Source: Phaeobacter gallaeciensis
Lineage (GTDB): Bacteria; Pseudomonadota; Alphaproteobacteria; Rhodobacterales; Rhodobacteraceae
Assembly: GCF_001678945.1 (NCBI RefSeq)
Contig: NZ_CP015124.1
Span: forward strand, 2,022,001 to 2,086,000
DNA length: 64,000 nt
Direction: 5' to 3'
In this document: one piece after another, positions 27,161-35,924 of the stretch
Numbering within the stretch: position 1 is the first letter of the stretch
How the letters are laid out: each line of letters begins with the position of its first letter
The notes under the pieces: generated by a model
Database searches by the model: none
Seen by the model: only the letters and a program-made list of their open reading frames with translations
Told to the model about the DNA's origin: nothing
Program-made: the position numbers and the translations under genes

Positions 27161-29611
27161 TCAGACCTTCACCCGCTCCGATTTCGGGTCATACATCGGT
27201 TTCAGCGAAGCCTCTGCCTGCACCCGGATGCCCATCACGTCGATCTCGTAGGACGAGGCCAGAACCTCGGCAGCGCTTTCCCCTTCACACGGCACATAGC
27301 CCATGCCGATGGCAGCACCCAACGTATGACCATAGGCACCCGAAGAGAGATAGCCGACGATCTCTCCATCGCGCAGCAGGGGTTCGTTGTGATAAAGCAG
27401 CGGTTCAGGGTCAGTCAGGCGGAATTGCAGCATCCGGGCCTTTGGGCCGCTCTCCTTGCGCGCGGCAACGGCCGCCTTGCCGATGAAATCAGGTTTGTTC
27501 AGATCCACTGCGAATCCCAGCCCCGCGTCGATCACGTGATCCTCGCAGGTGATGTCATGGCCGAAGTGGCGAAAGCCCTTCTCGATCCGGCAGCTGTCCA
27601 TCATATGCATGCCGCAGAGCTTCAGATCCATGTCCCGCCCGGCATCCTGCAGCACCTCGAAAACGTGCCCTGCCATATCGGACGAAACATAGAGCTCCCA
27701 GCCGAGTTCGCCGACGTAAGAGACCCGATGCGCACGGGCCAGCCCCATGCCGATCTCGATCTCCTGCGCGGTGCCAAAAGGGTTCACCGCGTTGCTGAAA
27801 TCATTGGGAGAGACCTTCTGCAGCAACTCGCGCGAGCGTGGCCCCATGACCGCCAGGACGCCCTCCCCCGCGGTCACATCGGTAATGGTCACGCGGTAAT
27901 CCCCGACCAGCCGCCGCATGCGGGTCTCATCCGCCAGCCGGGTCAGGGCAGGCGTCACAACCAAGTATACAGTCTCTGACAGGCGTGTGACTGTCACATC
28001 CGCCTCGATTCCACCGCGGCTGTTCAGGAACTGGGTATAGACGATCTTGCCCACAGGGGCAGACATGTTCGCGCCGCAGATATGGTTCAGGAAGCTTTCC
28101 GCATCCGGTCCTTCCACACGGATTTTCCCGAAGGAGGACATATCGTACATGCCAACGTTTTCGCGCACCGCACGGTGTTCAGCGGCGGAGTTCTGGAACC
28201 AGTTCTGCCGCTTCCAGCTATAGCGGTATTCCCGTTCCTGCCCCGCCTCGGCAAACCAGTTGGCGCGCTCCCAGCCCGCCAGTTCGCCAAAGACAGCGCC
28301 CGCCTCAGTCAGTTGGTGATGGAAAGGAGAGCGCCGCACCCCGCGCGCGGTTGCCTTTTGCCGATAGGGGAAGTGATCCGCATAAAGCAGGCCCAGCGTT
28401 TCCTTGGAGCGTTCGAACAGGTAGTGTTTGTTGCCCTGAAAGGGATGCATGCGGGTGATATCCACATCGCCCAGATCAAAGGGCTTCTCTCCATCCTGCA
28501 TCCATTGCGCCAGCGCCATGCCCGCACCGCCCGCCGACTGGATCCCGATCGAATTGAACCCCGCAGCGACCCAGACGTTGTCCATCTCGGGCGCCAGTCC
28601 CAGGTGATAGGCATCGTCGGGCGTAAAGCTTTCGGGCCCGTTGAAGAAGGTATGAATCCCGGCATCGGTCAGCATCGGCATCCGGTTGCAGGCGGCCTCC
28701 AGGATGGGCTCGAAGTGATCGAAATCCTCGGGCAGCTGGTCGAATTCGAAACTGTCGGGAATGCCCTTCATCCCCCAGGGTTTCGCCTTGGGTTCAAAGG
28801 CGCCCAGCATGATCTTGCCCGCATCTTCCTTGTAATAAGCGCATTCATCCGGCACCCGCAGCACCGGCATCTGGCTGAGCCCTTGGATCGGTTCCGAGAC
28901 GATGTAGAAATGCTCGCAGGCGTGCAGCGGCACGTTGACGCCCGCCATGCGGCCCACTTCATGCCCCCACATGCCAGCGCAGTTCACCACCATGTCACAG
29001 GCGATATGCCCCGTATCAGAGCCTGAATCGGACACCCAGTCCACTCCCATCACCCGCCGTCCTTCGCGGGCAATGCCGGTGACCTTGATCCTCTCCTTGA
29101 CCAGCGCACCGCGCTGGCGGGCACCCTTGGCCAGGGCGAGCGCGATATTCCCCGGATCCGCCTGACCGTCGGTCGGCAGCCAGACACCACCGGTGACGCC
29201 ATCGAGGTTGATATGGTCGTAGCGCGCTTTCACTTCTGCCGGGGAGAGCTCCTCGACCGGCACGCCAAAAGCCCGCGCCATGGCGGCATTTCGGTACAGC
29301 TCCTCCAGCCGTTCATCGGTCAGCGCGACCGAGATTGACCCCACCTGCCGCATACCGGTGGCAACGCCGGTTTCTTCCTCCAGCCCAAGGTACAGATCGG
29401 CGGAATAGCGCGCCAGCTTCGTCATGTTGGAGGATGCCCGCAGCTGCCCGATCAGCCCGGCCGCATGCCATGTGGTGCCAGAGGTCAGCTGTTTGCGCTC
29501 CAGCAGGACCACATCCTGCCAGCCGAGTTTCGTCAGGTGATAGGCCACCGAACAGCCCACCACGCCGCCGCCGATGATGACCACGCGGGCCGACTTTGGA
29601 AGATCGCTCAT
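27161..29611 (-). CDS. FAD-dependent dehydrogenase with GcvT domain (dimethylglycine/sarcosine dehydrogenase-like), copy 1
   Basis: An 816-residue protein. The N-terminal DAO-type FAD domain begins VVIIGGGVVGCSVAYHLTKLG (GGGVVG at 13-18) and carries LTSGTTWHAAG, where the His is the covalent flavin site in DMGDH/SARDH. The C-terminal half is a GcvT folate-binding and barrel domain (YVGELGWELYV; FRHFGHDITCEDHVIDAGLGF). Such enzymes oxidise N-methyl amines and pass the one-carbon unit to tetrahydrofolate or release formaldehyde. It is the last gene of the operon, behind the GlxA regulator. Confidence 0.88.
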   Translation of the reverse strand: MSDLPKSARVVIIGGGVVGCSVAYHLTKLGWQDVVLLERKQLTSGTTWHAAGLIGQLRASSNMTKLARYSADLYLGLEEETGVATGMRQVGSISVALTDERLEELYRNAAMARAFGVPVEELSPAEVKARYDHINLDGVTGGVWLPTDGQADPGNIALALAKGARQRGALVKERIKVTGIAREGRRVMGVDWVSDSGSDTGHIACDMVVNCAGMWGHEVGRMAGVNVPLHACEHFYIVSEPIQGLSQMPVLRVPDECAYYKEDAGKIMLGAFEPKAKPWGMKGIPDSFEFDQLPEDFDHFEPILEAACNRMPMLTDAGIHTFFNGPESFTPDDAYHLGLAPEMDNVWVAAGFNSIGIQSAGGAGMALAQWMQDGEKPFDLGDVDITRMHPFQGNKHYLFERSKETLGLLYADHFPYRQKATARGVRRSPFHHQLTEAGAVFGELAGWERANWFAEAGQEREYRYSWKRQNWFQNSAAEHRAVRENVGMYDMSSFGKIRVEGPDAESFLNHICGANMSAPVGKIVYTQFLNSRGGIEADVTVTRLSETVYLVVTPALTRLADETRMRRLVGDYRVTITDVTAGEGVLAVMGPRSRELLQKVSPNDFSNAVNPFGTAQEIEIGMGLARAHRVSYVGELGWELYVSSDMAGHVFEVLQDAGRDMDLKLCGMHMMDSCRIEKGFRHFGHDITCEDHVIDAGLGFAVDLNKPDFIGKAAVAARKESGPKARMLQFRLTDPEPLLYHNEPLLRDGEIVGYLSSGAYGHTLGAAIGMGYVPCEGESAAEVLASSYEIDVMGIRVQAEASLKPMYDPKSERVKV

Positions 29612-29716
29612 CTCATGCTCTCCGAACCGATTTACGGATCAGAGTGGCACAGACTTACGTCAGAAAATGCATCAAAAACGTCAAACGCGGGAACGTCTTA
29701 TCCCCGGCCCGTTTTT

Positions 29717-30757
29717 TCAAACCGGCCTTGGCGCCCCAGAATGCGCACTGTGGGCGGTTTCAGACTCCGGGCGGGTGCGGCGCTGTTTGCGCAGGGCAAA
29801 GGGGGTGATCCCGAAAACGGATTTGTAGAGCGAGGAAAACCCGTTGGGAAACCCGCAGGCAAGGCCAATCTCACGCACGCTGAGCGTGGTGTTCAGCAGC
29901 AGGTTGTTCGCCTTGCTGAGCCGCATTTCCCGATAGAACCCGTTGGGCGTGGTTCCGAAAAACGTCCGGAACTTGCGCTCCAACGAGCGGTTGGACAGGC
30001 CCAGTTCGGTGACGATACTGCGGATCGGCATCGGCTCCTCGATATTGGTCTGCATCAGGCGGATGCAATCGTCCAGATCCCGGTCGCCCGATGTGGTCGG
30101 CGCATGACCCGCAAAGGGTTGCAGCGAGGCGAAATCGCGGATGTGGTCGTGCAGCAGGATATTGGCCACCGTGACCTGCGCCGCCGCCGAGGTCAGCTGC
30201 CCGACCAGGGCCAGAACCACATCGGTGGTGGCGCCCATCCCGGCGCAGGTCACCACCGGACCGTCCTGACGGGCCAGCGCATGGGCACCAAGATCCAGCC
30301 CAAGCTGTTCACGCAGCAGGTCCGAGTTCTCCCAATGGGTGGTGTGCGCCCCCGCCCCGCCGGACTGGCTGCGGATATGGCGGGCGGCGGCTTCGGCCAG
30401 CAGATAGACCTGCGCGCCGCGGCTGGTGTAGCTCTGGACCACCCGGCCCAGCGACAGGCCCGGATGCGCCGGATCGGAATTGCCAAGGACAAAGGCAAAA
30501 TCGGCCTCTGGCTTCGCGGCGAAACACTGGGTTTCGACACTCAACCCCGACCGGCAGGTGATCTGCCCGCCAGAGGCAGAGCGCACCGTCCAGTCGAACA
30601 GAGGGCGCGCCAGCACCCGGTTGGCAATGCGCAGCGTGTCGGTGACTGCGGCCATTTCCGTCAGTACGAACCCATCGCAGACCAGAATGTCGAAATGCCA
30701 GCCTTGCGAGGCCTCTTTCAGATCCGAACCCTTCTGATCCACTCCGTGTACCCTCAT
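29717..30757 (-). CDS. GlxA-family (DJ-1/PfpI + AraC) transcriptional regulator
   Basis: A 346-residue protein. Residues about 20-190 form a class-I glutamine-amidotransferase-like sensor domain without catalysis (FDILVCDGFVLTEMAAVTDTLRIAN; VVTCAGMGATTDVVLALV). Residues about 235-335 are a double AraC helix-turn-helix (LSNRSLERKFRTFFGTTPNGFYRE; IGLACGFPNGFSSLYKSVFG). GbdR, the glycine-betaine regulator of pseudomonads, has this layout and controls dimethylglycine and sarcosine genes. Its position between two DMGDH-like genes supports a similar role, by inference. Its start is 12 bp behind the upstream gene. Confidence 0.88.
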   Translation of the reverse strand: MRVHGVDQKGSDLKEASQGWHFDILVCDGFVLTEMAAVTDTLRIANRVLARPLFDWTVRSASGGQITCRSGLSVETQCFAAKPEADFAFVLGNSDPAHPGLSLGRVVQSYTSRGAQVYLLAEAAARHIRSQSGGAGAHTTHWENSDLLREQLGLDLGAHALARQDGPVVTCAGMGATTDVVLALVGQLTSAAAQVTVANILLHDHIRDFASLQPFAGHAPTTSGDRDLDDCIRLMQTNIEEPMPIRSIVTELGLSNRSLERKFRTFFGTTPNGFYREMRLSKANNLLLNTTLSVREIGLACGFPNGFSSLYKSVFGITPFALRKQRRTRPESETAHSAHSGAPRPV

Positions 30758-30769
30758 TCAAACAGGACG

Positions 30770-33217
30770 TTAGGCCCGCAGGCGCGCGTTTTCCGGATCC
30801 CAGAGCGGTTCATCCTTCTGGACCACGGCCCGGTGCATTTGTCCGTAGATCTCCACCTCCAACTCGGTGCCGGGCGTGGCCAGATCACTGCGCACCATGC
30901 CCAGCGCGACAGAGGCGCCGACGCGGTATCCCCAATCGCCCGAGGTGGTCTCGCCCACGATCTCGCCATCCTTCCAGATGCAGGACATATAGGGCGCGTC
31001 CGCCTCACCCGCCTCGACAATCAGAGTGACAAACCGTTTGGCCGGGCCATCCTGCGCCTCTGCCGCCAGTACCGCCTTGCCGGGGAAATCATGCGGCTTG
31101 TTCAGTCGAATGAACCGGTCGAGGCCCCCTTCGATGGCCGAATAGTCAGTGGAGAGGTCGCCCTTCCACGCGCGGTACCCCTTCTCGATCCGCAGGGAAT
31201 TCAACGCGTACATGCCAAAGGGTTTCGCGCCTGCCTCCAGAACCGCCTCATAAAGCGCGGGAATATCATCTGGCGCGGCGTGGATTTCCCAGCCCAACTC
31301 CCCGGCAAAGGACACCCGCGCCAACCCGCAGTCGCGCCCGGAAACCCGCGCGCTCTGCACTGAAAGCCACGGCAGCGACAGATCCGCCTCGGTCCCGATG
31401 ACGGTGAAGATCTCGCGCGCGGCGGGGCCAGTGACGATCAGGGTCGAGAAATCTTTCGTCCGGTCGCTGAGGGTGATCCATTCCGGCAGGTCATGGGCGA
31501 GCACATCGTAATCGTGCCATTGCGCCGTGGCGGCGGTGATCAGCATATAGTGATCCTCGCCGTGCCACATCACGCTCATCTCGGTCAGGATACGGCCGCG
31601 GGGATCGGTGAAATAGGCCAGCCCCATACGCCCCGGTCCGGGCAGGCCGCCGGTGATCTTGCCCAAGAGCCAGTCGCGCGCGCCGGGTCCCTTGACCTCG
31701 AACCGGGAAAATCCGGGCAGATCGAGCACACCACAATGATCGCGCACCGCCTCGCATTCCTCGCGGATGCGCGCCTCCCAGGGACCGGAACGGCCCCAGG
31801 TCCGGGTGGCTTCCTCGGAGGTGTCATCGCCGTCTTTCGCGAACCAGTTGGCACGCTCCCAGCCGTTATAGGCGCCCATTTGACCGCCCAGCGCCTTGAC
31901 CCGCTCATGAACCGGCGACAGTTTCCGGTCGCGTCCGGCAGGCCATTCGTGGCGCGGGAAGTGCATGGCGTATTCGTGGCCGTAGACCTCCATTCCCTTG
32001 TCGACGCAGTACTGGTGGTCGGTGTAATCGGTGTAGCGGCGCGGATCGCAGGACCACATGTCCCATTCGGTCTGCCCATCGACAATCCATTCCGCCAGCA
32101 CCTTGCCCGCGCCGCCGCCCTGCGCGATGCCAAAGGTAAAGACGCAGGCCTCAAAGGCGTTCTTCACGCCCGGCATGGGGCCAAGCAGCGGCAGCCCGTC
32201 GGGTGCATAGGGGATCGGCCCGTTGATTACACGGGACACGCCCGAGGTCGCCAGCGCAGGCACCCGCTCCATGGCGTCGGTGACGATTTCCTCGATCCGG
32301 TCCAAATCGTCGTTCCACAGCTGAAAGGAGAAATCCTCGGGCATGGGATCGGCGTCGGTATCCCAATGGGCGCGGCAGTTCGGCTCATAGGGGCCAAGGT
32401 TGAAACCATGTTTTTCCTGCCGCAGGTAGTAGGAAACATCCACATCGCGCAGGAGCGGCAGTTTCTTACCGGTCTCCTTGGTATGGGCCTCGATCTCGGG
32501 GATTTCCTCGGAGAGAAGGTATTGGTGGCTCATCACCATCATCGGCACGGTGCGCCCGCCGTAAGGTTTGAACCATTCCCCCACCCGCTGCGCGTAATAG
32601 CCCGCCGCATTCACCACGTAATCGCAAGCGATGTCGCCCTTGTCGGTGTGAACGATCCAGCCATCGTCTGTCTGCGTGACGCCTGTCGCCGGGCAGAACC
32701 GCAGGATCTTGGCGCCCAGATCGCGCGCGCCCTTGGCCAGGGCCTGCGTCACCTGCGCCGGGTCGATGTCACCGTCATTGGGATCATACAGAGCGCCCGC
32801 CAGATCGTGGGTTTCCAGGAAGGGATAGCGCGCCTTAGCCTCTTCCGGAGTCAGGATCTCCATCCCCATGCCCTGATAACGGCCCATGGCGGCGGCACGC
32901 TCGAACTCCTGCATGCGTTCCTTGGTGTGCGCCAGACGGATTGATCCGGTCTGGTGATAGTTCATTGGGTAGTCGACCTCTTCGCCGAGGCGAGCATAAA
33001 GCTCGGTCGAGTAGCGCTGCATGTTCATGATCGACCAGGAGGTCGAAAAGGTCGGCACATTGCCTGCCGCGTGCCAGGTCGATCCCGCGGTCAGCTCATT
33101 CTTTTCCAGCAGCACGCAATCGCTCCAGCCGCGTTTGGCCAGATGATACAGTGACGAGCAGCCGACAACGCCGCCGCCAATGATGACCACGCGGGCCTTT
33201 GATGGAAAATCAGACAT
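30770..33217 (-). CDS. FAD-dependent dehydrogenase with GcvT domain (dimethylglycine/sarcosine dehydrogenase-like), copy 2
   Basis: An 815-residue protein with the same domain order as 27161-29611: FAD domain (GGGVVGCSSLYHLAKRG; LTAGSTWHAAG with the flavinylation His) and a C-terminal GcvT module (FAGELGWEIHA; RIEKGYRAWKGDLSTDYSAIEGGLDRF). The middle part differs strongly (DWLLGKITGGLPGPGRMGLAYFTDPRGRILTEM), so the two copies probably act on different N-methylated substrates. It follows the GFA gene by 24 bp. Confidence 0.88.
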   Translation of the reverse strand: MSDFPSKARVVIIGGGVVGCSSLYHLAKRGWSDCVLLEKNELTAGSTWHAAGNVPTFSTSWSIMNMQRYSTELYARLGEEVDYPMNYHQTGSIRLAHTKERMQEFERAAAMGRYQGMGMEILTPEEAKARYPFLETHDLAGALYDPNDGDIDPAQVTQALAKGARDLGAKILRFCPATGVTQTDDGWIVHTDKGDIACDYVVNAAGYYAQRVGEWFKPYGGRTVPMMVMSHQYLLSEEIPEIEAHTKETGKKLPLLRDVDVSYYLRQEKHGFNLGPYEPNCRAHWDTDADPMPEDFSFQLWNDDLDRIEEIVTDAMERVPALATSGVSRVINGPIPYAPDGLPLLGPMPGVKNAFEACVFTFGIAQGGGAGKVLAEWIVDGQTEWDMWSCDPRRYTDYTDHQYCVDKGMEVYGHEYAMHFPRHEWPAGRDRKLSPVHERVKALGGQMGAYNGWERANWFAKDGDDTSEEATRTWGRSGPWEARIREECEAVRDHCGVLDLPGFSRFEVKGPGARDWLLGKITGGLPGPGRMGLAYFTDPRGRILTEMSVMWHGEDHYMLITAATAQWHDYDVLAHDLPEWITLSDRTKDFSTLIVTGPAAREIFTVIGTEADLSLPWLSVQSARVSGRDCGLARVSFAGELGWEIHAAPDDIPALYEAVLEAGAKPFGMYALNSLRIEKGYRAWKGDLSTDYSAIEGGLDRFIRLNKPHDFPGKAVLAAEAQDGPAKRFVTLIVEAGEADAPYMSCIWKDGEIVGETTSGDWGYRVGASVALGMVRSDLATPGTELEVEIYGQMHRAVVQKDEPLWDPENARLRA

Positions 33218-33241
33218 ATCCGCTCCCTGTTGCTGCGGGTG

Positions 33242-33613
33242 TTATGGTTTCTGCGGCAGCCCGTCGGCGATCTCGTAGTAATCGCCCTTGCTGGCGCAAA
33301 AGATGTGCTTTTCGATCTTCAGCCCGCTGGGGTCCTCGACCGCGCCAAGGGCAAAGCTGATCGTGTCCTCGTCATGGGCCTTCCAGAACAGAAAGGAGCC
33401 ACAGCGCACGCAAAAGCCTCGTTCGGCGCCCACGCTGGCCGCGTACCAGCTGACCGGGCCGTGAAGGATCAACTCGGTTTCCGGCACATAGGCCGAAGCC
33501 CAGACACCGCCCGATTGCTTGCGGCACTGGCTGCAATGGCACATCGACGGTCCTTGCGGCGCGGCGGCGGTTTCAAAGCGGATATCACCGCACAGGCAGG
33601 ATCCCCGGATCAT
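33242..33613 (-). CDS. GFA-family zinc-binding protein
   Basis: A 123-residue protein with the GFA zinc ligands: GSCLCGDI at 4-11, MCHCSQCRKQSG near 24-35 and FCVRCGSFLFW near 67-77. The founding member was described as accelerating S-hydroxymethylglutathione formation from formaldehyde. Here it sits among demethylating flavoproteins that release formaldehyde, which makes that role more plausible than usual. The start overlaps the LysE stop by ATGA, ruling out a longer upstream frame. Confidence 0.87.
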   Translation of the reverse strand: MIRGSCLCGDIRFETAAAPQGPSMCHCSQCRKQSGGVWASAYVPETELILHGPVSWYAASVGAERGFCVRCGSFLFWKAHDEDTISFALGAVEDPSGLKIEKHIFCASKGDYYEIADGLPQKP

Positions 33614-34239
33614 TGCACGCCCTCCAACTGCGGTGTGCTGCTGGCCCCCAGTAGCACGCCATAGACGATGAAGCAGACCGCCAGCAGGCGGCGGATCCAG
33701 ACGTTGAACACCGCCTTCAGCGCCGCCTTGCCCATCAACACACCCAATAGGGTGAACCCCGTATAGCTGAGCGTCGTCAGCACCAGTGCCGTGGGCATGA
33801 TCACCGACATCTGCTCCCAGATCGGCACACCGGGCTGCACGAACTGGGAAAAGGCGGCAAGGTATCCGGCAACGCTTTTGGGGTTGATCGTGGCGACCGC
33901 CAGCGCGTGCAGGTAAACATGGCGTGCAGGGCGTTCCACTGCGGGCGTAGGGCGCGTTGCGTTGATCCAGCCACGCACGCCCAGAAAGATCAGAAAGCCC
34001 GCCCCGATCACCTTGGCCACGAAGAACCCGGTGGGCGAGGCCGCGATCAGCGCCGTCACCCCCAGCGCCGACAGGATCAGAAAGGCGCTGGCCTGCGTCA
34101 GGATCGCCAGCACCCCCAGCATCGCCTTGGGCAGGCCCAGCGTCATGCCGTTCGAAATGCAATTCACTGCATTGGGGCCGGGCGTGGTGACAAAGACCAC
34201 CCAGAACAGGGCAAACAGGGTCCAGGCTTCAAAACTCAT
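33610..34239 (-). CDS. LysE/RhtB-family exporter
   Basis: A 209-residue inner-membrane protein with six predicted helices and the LysE-family signature TTPGPNAVNCISNGMTLG (about 18-35). Members export amino acids or related small metabolites. In this operon it may relieve accumulation of a methylated amino acid or product. Both ends are coupled by ATGA overlaps to its neighbours. Confidence 0.9.
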   Translation of the reverse strand: MSFEAWTLFALFWVVFVTTPGPNAVNCISNGMTLGLPKAMLGVLAILTQASAFLILSALGVTALIAASPTGFFVAKVIGAGFLIFLGVRGWINATRPTPAVERPARHVYLHALAVATINPKSVAGYLAAFSQFVQPGVPIWEQMSVIMPTALVLTTLSYTGFTLLGVLMGKAALKAVFNVWIRRLLAVCFIVYGVLLGASSTPQLEGVQ

Positions 34240-34730
34240 AATGTGTCCTCTTCCTGCGCCGCCGTCACGTGCGCTACAAATGCCGTCACCAGATCAGGAT
34301 CGTTTTCCGAGACGATCTCCCACCACATGGCCCTTGCCTCTTTTGGCACCTGATCCATGTGGATGCGCGCAACCGCGTTGAGCAGAGCGTCGGGGATCTT
34401 GTAGCCGGACTTCAGTTCAATCTTGCGCCGCGACTTGCTGCCCCACTCATAGGCGATCCGAAACTTCTCTTCGGCTCGGTCCATATCTCCCGCACGTAGG
34501 CTCGCCACCGCATATCCTATGAACAAGCGGGCATCACTCGGCTTTCTTGGCTGTCCAATTCTCCAGTGCACCGCCAACCCGTGTTCACTTAGCCAACACG
34601 CCTTGTCAGTTCGCTCCGGCGTTGTCAGCCCATTGACGCAAGAACTCGAAGCCAGTGACGTAACCATTCCAAAGATCCAGAACACCAAAAATCCCGCAAC
34701 CAGAATTGATATGAAGGCGCCTTTGCTCAT
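34236..34730 (-). CDS. Membrane-anchored hypothetical protein
   Basis: A 164-residue protein that I do not recognise. It has one N-terminal hydrophobic segment (FISILVAGFLVFWIFGMV, about 5-22). The rest is soluble with a short helix pair resembling a tetratricopeptide (LFIGYAVASLRAGDMDRAEEKFRIAYEWG). Two cysteines occur after the anchor (SSCVNGL, KACWLSE), compatible with a periplasmic disulfide. The ATG shares a base with the regulator stop (TGATG), and its end overlaps the LysE start, so it is embedded in the operon. Its GC content looks lower than its neighbours'. Confidence 0.7.
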   Translation of the reverse strand: MSKGAFISILVAGFLVFWIFGMVTSLASSSCVNGLTTPERTDKACWLSEHGLAVHWRIGQPRKPSDARLFIGYAVASLRAGDMDRAEEKFRIAYEWGSKSRRKIELKSGYKIPDALLNAVARIHMDQVPKEARAMWWEIVSENDPDLVTAFVAHVTAAQEEDTL

Positions 34731-35299
34731 CAATAAACGGGCGGGGCAATGACCCAGACCGCCACGGCGGGCGCGTCATAGGGGTTGGCCCATTGGTAGG
34801 GTTCGTGGCGGATGCGGAAACTGTCACCGGGACCGACGGTAAAGGCATGCCCGCCGATCACCAGATCCAGCTGCCCCGAGATCATGTAGCCAACCTCTTG
34901 CGTGGGGCGGTTGGCCGGGGTCTGCATGCGGGACTGCGGTGCAAAGGTGGAATGCACCATCTCGAAATCATCGGTCAGATCCGGCGACAGCAGCTCCTCG
35001 ATCAGACCTTCTTCGCCCGATCCCATCGGGCGGCGGGCACCTGCGCGCACCACATAGCCCTGTTCGTCCGCAGGCACGTTGGAATGGGCAAACAGCATGG
35101 ACATGGGCACGCCCAGACATTGCGCGATCTGGCGCAGATCGGAAATCGACGGTTCGGACAGGTCCCGCTCAACCTGGCTGAGCCAGCCCACCGACCGGTT
35201 CAGCCGCGCCGCGATATCGGACAGCGTTAGCCCGCGCGCCTTGCGCAGGGCGCGAATATCCGCGCCAAGGGTCGCTGTCTGCGGGGATAGATCACTCAA
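34730..35299 (-). CDS. XRE-family regulator with C-terminal cupin domain
   Basis: A 189-residue protein. The N-terminal helix-turn-helix (about 12-66) reads LRKARGLTLSDIAARLNRSVGWLSQVERDLSEPSI in two parts; the C-terminal cupin (about 115-185) has YMISGQLDLVIGGHAFTVGPGDSFRI. This class (PuuR-like) senses a small ligand such as a polyamine or amino acid. It heads the operon and faces two inverted repeats in its own promoter region, so autoregulation is likely. Confidence 0.9.
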   Translation of the reverse strand: MSDLSPQTATLGADIRALRKARGLTLSDIAARLNRSVGWLSQVERDLSEPSISDLRQIAQCLGVPMSMLFAHSNVPADEQGYVVRAGARRPMGSGEEGLIEELLSPDLTDDFEMVHSTFAPQSRMQTPANRPTQEVGYMISGQLDLVIGGHAFTVGPGDSFRIRHEPYQWANPYDAPAVAVWVIAPPVY

Positions 35300-35313
35300 T
35301 GCCGGTTCCGCTT

Positions 35314-35380
35314 CGTGAAAAAATAAACCTCTTTTTCACGCTGCCTCACATTGCGTGAAATTTCAAAGCATTTTTTCACG
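35314..35380. promoter_or_regulatory. Two tandem inverted repeats (CGTGAAA/TTTCACG), candidate operators
   Basis: Half-sites CGTGAAAAA (35314-35322), TTTTTCACG (35332-35340), CGTGAAA (35354-35360) and TTTCACG (35374-35380) form two 27-bp dyads whose repeats are exactly 40 bp apart, close to four helical turns. They lie 15 bp upstream of the XRE-cupin start codon, between it and the neighbouring gene. Confidence 0.7.
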
Positions 35381-35398
35381 AAAGCCGCAGAAAGCCTG

Positions 35399-35851
35399 TC
35401 AGGCGGCAAAGACCTGTTTGAGGATGGTTCCCAGCTGATCCGCATCTTCCTGGGTGAAGGCATCGGGCTGGTCGCTGTCGATGTCAAAGACGCCGATCAC
35501 CTCGCCCGCCTTGTTCCAGACAGGCAGCACCAGTTCAGACCTGGTGGAGGAGGCACAGGCGATATGGCCGGGGAAGGCCTCGACATCCGGCACCAGCTGC
35601 ACTTCTCCGCTGCGCGCCGCCGCGCCGCAAACGCCGCGCGAGAACGGGATCTGCAGACAGCCGTGTCCGCCCTGGTAGGGGCCGATTTTCAGCAGCTCGG
35701 GCGCCACCACGCGATAAAACCCGGTCCAGTCAAACCGGTCATCGCTGTGATGCACCTCGCAGGCGACGGTGGCCATCAGGGCGACCTCATCGGTTTCGCC
35801 CTCGGTCAGGGCGGCGATGGTCTTTGCCAAAGTGGTGTAATCGAGGCTCAT
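35399..35851 (-). CDS. Free methionine-(R)-sulfoxide reductase (GAF-domain fRMsr)
   Basis: A 150-residue single GAF domain with the fRMsr-specific blocks DWTGFYR, IPFSRGVCGAAA, QLVPDVEAFPGHIACASSTRSELVLPV. These include the three catalytic/resolving cysteines (in GVCG, HIACASS and the upstream GCLQIPF). The cytosolic enzyme reduces free oxidised methionine with thioredoxin. It is a separate leftward gene behind the XRE-cupin promoter. Confidence 0.9.
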   Translation of the reverse strand: MSLDYTTLAKTIAALTEGETDEVALMATVACEVHHSDDRFDWTGFYRVVAPELLKIGPYQGGHGCLQIPFSRGVCGAAARSGEVQLVPDVEAFPGHIACASSTRSELVLPVWNKAGEVIGVFDIDSDQPDAFTQEDADQLGTILKQVFAA

Positions 35852-35924
35852 CTGGTCGGCTCCCGGGTCTGTCTGTTCTGGTGCTGCTGTATCCCGCGCG
35901 GGCGCAGCCGACGCAAGGCCCCCT

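Noticed and set aside
29465-31363. Plus-strand open frame spanning three minus-strand genes
   Set aside because: It crosses gene boundaries, including intergenic DNA, and has no protein family features.
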